A stretch of 64,000 nt of DNA from Lentilactobacillus senioris DSM 24302 = JCM 17472 (GTDB taxonomy: Bacteria; Bacillota; Bacilli; Lactobacillales; Lactobacillaceae). The stretch spans positions 370,753-434,752 of the forward strand of contig NZ_AYZR01000008.1 in assembly GCF_001436555.1 (NCBI RefSeq). The letters are read 5' to 3'. The position numbers were made by a program, and so were the translations under genes. A model generated the notes under the pieces. It had not been told where the DNA came from. It made no database searches and saw only the letters and a list, made by a program, of their open reading frames with translations. Each line of letters opens with the position of its first letter. Position 1 is the first letter of the stretch. Below, piece by piece: positions 59,521-64,000 of this stretch.

Positions 59521-59709
59521 ATGCCAATCGTTAAAATTAACTTGGTTGCTGGACGTACTCAAGAACAGTTACGAGGAATAGTCCGTGATGTGACTAAAGC
59601 CGTAGTAAAAGACACGGGTTGTCAGGATTCTGATGTTCACGTGATTTTAAATGAAATGCAACCTGACCACTACAGTGTTGGTGGAATCTTAAAAAGTGAC
59701 GAAAAATAA
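59521..59709 (+). CDS. 4-oxalocrotonate tautomerase family protein, full length
   Basis: Protein of 62 residues, the standard 4-OT length. Pro1 and Arg11 are kept, Arg39 is His, the aromatic at 50 is Tyr, and the VGG tail is present. ATG with GGAGGGG at about 59511-59517. It forms a tandem with the short paralog and is followed by a terminator. The family forms hexamers; two subunits encoded together could form a mixed hexamer (inference). Confidence 0.9.
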   Translation: MPIVKINLVAGRTQEQLRGIVRDVTKAVVKDTGCQDSDVHVILNEMQPDHYSVGGILKSDEK

Positions 59710-59714
59710 TAGTT

Positions 59715-59741
59715 AAAACCTAGGTTATCCTAGGTTTTTAA
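59715..59741 (+). terminator. terminator after the tautomerase pair
   Basis: AAAACCTAGG (59715-59724) and CCTAGGTTTT (59729-59738) with a four-base loop and T-run. Confidence 0.85.
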
Positions 59742-59826
59742 CTGTCTAACAACAGATTTTAATTAATTAAATGGTTAACATCATTTAGTTTTCGCAGTAT
59801 GGTTGCTACATACTTATTAAAATTAG

Positions 59827-61347
<1,521 letters not shown>

Positions 61348-61349
61348 CT

Positions 61350-61389
61350 AAAAAGACCAACACCTAAAAATAGGTGTTGGTCTTTTTAA
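61350..61389 (+). terminator. bidirectional terminator between glpK and the HAD gene
   Basis: AAAAGACCAACACCTA (61351-61366) pairs perfectly with TAGGTGTTGGTCTTTT (61371-61386) around a four-base loop. Confidence 0.92.
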
Positions 61390-61398
61390 TTTGCAAAG

Positions 61399-62232
61399 TT
61401 ATTCTGCTAATTGTAAATCTAACTGATGATTTAAGAACTTAGCAACACCATCTTCTTCGTTGGTGTACTTAGTAATCATATTGGCAGCATTTTTAATGCT
61501 AGGAATTGCGTTCTTCATGGCAACTCCTAAACCGGCATAATCAATCATAGTGGTATCATTATGTTCATCGCCAATCGCGATAATGTCAGCTTGAGAAATA
61601 CCATAGTAATCTGATAGAATTTTAACTCCAGTTGCCTTTTGAATTCCCTTAGCAGCAATTTCCACGATGGAATACTTGCCTCCCCAAGGGGAGATGCTAA
61701 CTTGATCGCCAAAGTGGGTTTCCACGTATGAAGTCATAGTTACCATCGCTTCGGGTTCAACAGCTACTGTGATACTAATTGGATTGTGATGGTCTTGTAG
61801 GTTTTGATGGGTTAATTGTTGCCCGGCCTTTAAAATAGTGGGGAAAAAGCCCATGTCAATGGTTGCTCCTCGATTAGCCATAAATAGATCTCGGCCTTCA
61901 ATCGCAATTAGCTTAATCCCTAATTCATTATTTTTGCTCAATAATTCTGCCACAATGTCCTTGTCGACATTGTATTCGTATTCTAATGGCCATTGTTCGT
62001 GAGGAAGAATCCCCAAATTACCATTAAAATTAATCATTGGTGATTTCAATCCTAATTGGTCGTAAAATTGTTCAGAAATTCGGTTTGGTCTACCAGTCAC
62101 AATACTAACTACGTGTCCGGCAGCAACAGCCGTTTTTAGAGTTTTAATTGTTAGTTCACTTAATTGGGAGTTGTTATTTAACGTTGTACCGTCTAAATCC
62201 AGCGCAATTAATTTCTTATTAATGATAATCAC
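61399..62232 (-). CDS. Cof-type HAD-superfamily phosphatase
   Basis: Haloacid-dehalogenase-type hydrolase of about 275 residues acting on small phosphorylated metabolites. Motif I LIALDLDGTTLN, motif II ISIVTGRP and motif IV IGDEHNDTTMIDYAG are clear, with a C2-type cap between. The start is uncertain: the ATG at 62253 sits at the predicted transcript start without a ribosome-binding site, the GTG at 62232 is used here, and a GAGGTG site is spaced best for an ATT at 62223. Divergent from rsmF. Confidence 0.9.
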   Translation of the reverse strand: MIIINKKLIALDLDGTTLNNNSQLSELTIKTLKTAVAAGHVVSIVTGRPNRISEQFYDQLGLKSPMINFNGNLGILPHEQWPLEYEYNVDKDIVAELLSKNNELGIKLIAIEGRDLFMANRGATIDMGFFPTILKAGQQLTHQNLQDHHNPISITVAVEPEAMVTMTSYVETHFGDQVSISPWGGKYSIVEIAAKGIQKATGVKILSDYYGISQADIIAIGDEHNDTTMIDYAGLGVAMKNAIPSIKNAANMITKYTNEEDGVAKFLNHQLDLQLAE

Positions 62233-62252
62233 CTCAATATTGTCCCATATCA

Positions 62253-62261
62253 TGTTATAAT
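62253..62261 (+). promoter_or_regulatory. extended -10 promoter for the rRNA methyltransferase gene
   Basis: Perfect TGTTATAAT, with TATAAT at 62256-62261, about 50 bases before the start. It overlaps the -10 of the opposite-strand promoter. Confidence 0.7.
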
Positions 62262-62285
62262 ATCTAAATGTGTGTCGATAGTCAA
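62257..62285 (-). promoter_or_regulatory. promoter for the HAD phosphatase gene
   Basis: On the minus strand TTGACT (62285-62280), 17-base spacer, TATTAT (62262-62257). It shares five bases with the opposing -10. Confidence 0.75.
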
Positions 62286-62310
62286 TTGAAAAACTTGCAG
62301 GAGGTCCTTT

Positions 62311-63672
62311 ATGCAGTTACCAGCGGACTTTATTTTAAAATACCAACAATTATTTAAGGAACCGGAAGCTAGCCAGTTTTTAGCTAGTTTTGAAACGGAA
62401 CCCCTCCACGGATTTCGAATCAATCCTTTAAAACAAGCTACCCCAGTTCAAGAAGATTTGAGTAATCCCATTGCTTATAGTGATTGGGGTTATTACGGCC
62501 GGGTTAGCGGCAAGACTAGCGATCATCAAAGTGGGGCGGTATATAGCCAAGAACCTAGCGCAATGTATGTAGGGGAAGTAGCAAGTCCTCAACCCGGAGA
62601 AAAAGTTTTAGATTTATGTGCTGCGCCTGGTGGTAAAACTACCCACTTAGGCAGCTTCTTAAATAACACCGGTTTTTTGTTAGCTAACGAAATCGACGCT
62701 TCTCGTTCTCAGGTTTTAACTGAAAATGTAGAAAGGTTCGGTATGACTAATACGATCGTTACTAATACTGACACGCCAACACTTGCCAAACATTTACCGG
62801 AATTTTTTGACAGATTATTAGTAGATGCTCCTTGTTCGGGAGAAGGTATGTTTCGAAAAGATCCGAACGCTACTACCTACTGGTCATTAGATTATCCTAA
62901 AGAATGCGCTATGCGACAAAAAGAAATTCTAACGGATGCTGTCAAAGTATTACGTCCCGGTGGAGAGTTAATTTATTCTACTTGTACGTTTGCTCCAGAA
63001 GAAGATGAACAAATTGTTGCCTGGCTAGTTAAAGAGTATGGTTTTGAAATTCTACCAGTGAAAAAATACCCCCAAATGAGTTCTGGGAAACCCGAATGGG
63101 CAGATGGAAACCCTGATTTAACTAATTGCGTTCGCCTATTTCCTCATCTTTTTCCAGGGGAAGGCCATTTCATCGCTAAGTTAAGAAAACCAGGTAGTGA
63201 TTCTCAAGTTAATCAAAAACCCGCTAAAAATATTAATCCTGCCGTGAAGGAATTAAATAAAGAGCAAGCTCAACTTTGGCAACAATTTGCTAAAACTCAT
63301 TTAAACACCCCAGTGACTGGAAAATTAGTGGTTTTTAAAGATCAACTGTATAGTATTCCTGAACAAACACCAAACTTAACCGGAATTAAAATCAGTCGGT
63401 TAGGTCTTTGGCTAGGAACTTTTAAGAAAAATAGATTTGAACCTAGTTATACGTGGGCACTTGCTTTACACCCAACTGATTGGCAAAAAGTTCTAACTAT
63501 CACTGCCGATGAATGGCAAAAATATGTGGCTGGAGAAACGTTTATGTGTGATGCTAGTTTAGCAAAAGACTGGTATCTGTTAGTCCATGACCAACAACCA
63601 ATTGGTTTTGGAAAAGTGGTCAACGGCACGGTGAAAAATTTCTTTCCTAAGCGATTTAGATTTAATCTTTAA
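62311..63672 (+). CDS. RsmF/NOL1-NOP2-Sun family rRNA cytosine-C5 methyltransferase
   Basis: SAM-dependent m5C methyltransferase of 453 residues, probably acting on rRNA. The SAM site LDLCAAPGGKTTHL is near residue 102, the catalytic segments DAPCSGEGMFRKDP near 172 and YSTCTFAPEEDE near 225 hold the two Cys. The region from about 320 to the end is the RNA-binding C-terminal part of RsmF-like proteins. ATG after GCAGGAGGTCC. Target nucleotide not readable from sequence. Confidence 0.92.
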   Translation: MQLPADFILKYQQLFKEPEASQFLASFETEPLHGFRINPLKQATPVQEDLSNPIAYSDWGYYGRVSGKTSDHQSGAVYSQEPSAMYVGEVASPQPGEKVLDLCAAPGGKTTHLGSFLNNTGFLLANEIDASRSQVLTENVERFGMTNTIVTNTDTPTLAKHLPEFFDRLLVDAPCSGEGMFRKDPNATTYWSLDYPKECAMRQKEILTDAVKVLRPGGELIYSTCTFAPEEDEQIVAWLVKEYGFEILPVKKYPQMSSGKPEWADGNPDLTNCVRLFPHLFPGEGHFIAKLRKPGSDSQVNQKPAKNINPAVKELNKEQAQLWQQFAKTHLNTPVTGKLVVFKDQLYSIPEQTPNLTGIKISRLGLWLGTFKKNRFEPSYTWALALHPTDWQKVLTITADEWQKYVAGETFMCDASLAKDWYLLVHDQQPIGFGKVVNGTVKNFFPKRFRFNL

Positions 63673-63680
63673 TATTAAAA

Positions 63681-63727
63681 TAAAAAGACCTAATTAATTC
63701 TGACTGGAATTAATTAGGTCTTTTTAT
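63681..63727 (+). terminator. bidirectional terminator between the methyltransferase gene and fni
   Basis: An 18-base stem (63682-63699 with 63708-63725) with an eight-base loop and A- and T-runs at its ends. The fni stop codon lies inside the right arm. Confidence 0.92.
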
Positions 63728-64000
63728 TTTAGGTTGCGCTGTTGGCGATAGTTTTGAATTTTTTCATTAAAGATAAGAGGAGTCTTTCGCAAATCAGCTA
63801 GAGTAGGCGTATTTAACATGGCCATAATACTTTTAACTCCGTACTGCCATTCTTTAATATTAGTGATAATTTCCTCATCGGAAAAGTGAAATAATTGATT
63901 CAAAAAGTAACCAGCCACTCCCACGGCTGAACTTCCAAGCGCTAGCGCCTTAGCAACTTGACTAGGATCTTGAACCCCACCTGAAGCAATAATGGATAAT
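63724..64000 (-). CDS. fni: type 2 isopentenyl-diphosphate isomerase, 3' part only
   Basis: FMN-dependent isomerase of IPP and DMAPP, the last step of the mevalonate route. Only the C-terminal 91 residues lie in the window; the frame is open to the right edge. Visible are the FMN-binding segment IIASGGVQDPSQVAKALALG and AVGVAGYFLNQL, then the helical C-terminus. It implies a mevalonate pathway, usual for lactobacilli. Confidence 0.88.
   Translation of the reverse strand, partial: LSIIASGGVQDPSQVAKALALGSSAVGVAGYFLNQLFHFSDEEIITNIKEWQYGVKSIMAMLNTPTLADLRKTPLIFNEKIQNYRQQRNLK

Overview
The window is a 64 kb stretch of AT-rich Firmicutes chromosome, almost entirely housekeeping genes. The best reading is a member of the Lactobacillaceae. 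The evidence is the gene order (rpsU-yqeY-phoH-ybeY-dgkA-era-recO-glyQS-dnaG-rpoD, xerD-ribT-scpA-scpB-rluB, ypbB-recQ-lysM-cmk-rpsA-der-hup-TPR), a T-box leader on glyQS, an FMN riboswitch on ribU, a 316-residue ThyA, and many TTG/GTG starts behind strong Shine-Dalgarno sequences. The dnaE gene is followed directly by pyk, with no pfkA between them. That points to an obligately heterofermentative (phosphoketolase) lactobacillus. I do not call a genus. No prophage, insertion sequence, CRISPR array, tRNA or rRNA gene was seen.

Layout. 1-1003: 3' part of hisS. 1-7 kb: a YitT membrane protein, then an operon of two glycerophosphotransferase-like enzymes around a TagG-type permease and ending with endonuclease IV; convergent to it is the pyruvate,phosphate dikinase/PEP synthase regulator. 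7-18 kb: ribosome, GTPase, repair, glycyl-tRNA synthetase, primase and sigma-70 genes. 18-24 kb: trmK, a Nif3-like protein, pepT, and clpB behind a CtsR-type operator. 23.8-29.4 kb: a divergent small membrane protein, dnaE and pyk. 29.4-33.6 kb: cvfB, xerD, ribT, scpAB and rluB, overlapping or tightly spaced. 33.6-34.4 kb: riboswitch-controlled riboflavin transporter. 34.5-43 kb: ypbB-like, recQ, LysM protein, cmk, rpsA, der, hup and a TPR protein. 43-56 kb: a second YitT protein (minus strand), cca, a Uup-type ABC-F ATPase, thyA, dfrA, degV, an SGNH hydrolase, ypmS, yozE, rbgA, rnhB, dprA and topA. 56-59 kb (minus strand): a dipeptidase plus amino-acid permease pair. 59.2-64 kb: two tandem small tautomerases, glpK, a HAD phosphatase (minus), an rRNA cytosine methyltransferase, and the 3' part of a type 2 isopentenyl-diphosphate isomerase (minus).

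I found no obviously undescribed multi-gene system. The most checkable oddities are inside ordinary genes: glycerol kinase has Thr at position 232, where the enterococcal enzymes carry the His phosphorylated by the PTS; the dihydrofolate reductase has lost all three residues that hold the NADPH 2'-phosphate in the L. casei enzyme; a tandem tautomerase pair includes a shortened member lacking Arg11, under a promoter with a palindrome in its spacer; a TagG permease gene lies between two transferase genes without its TagH ATPase; and the hup leader contains a perfect 14-bp direct repeat. No gene-free stretch exceeds 300 bases; the longest are the T-box leader (11484-11764) and the FMN riboswitch leader (33581-33837).
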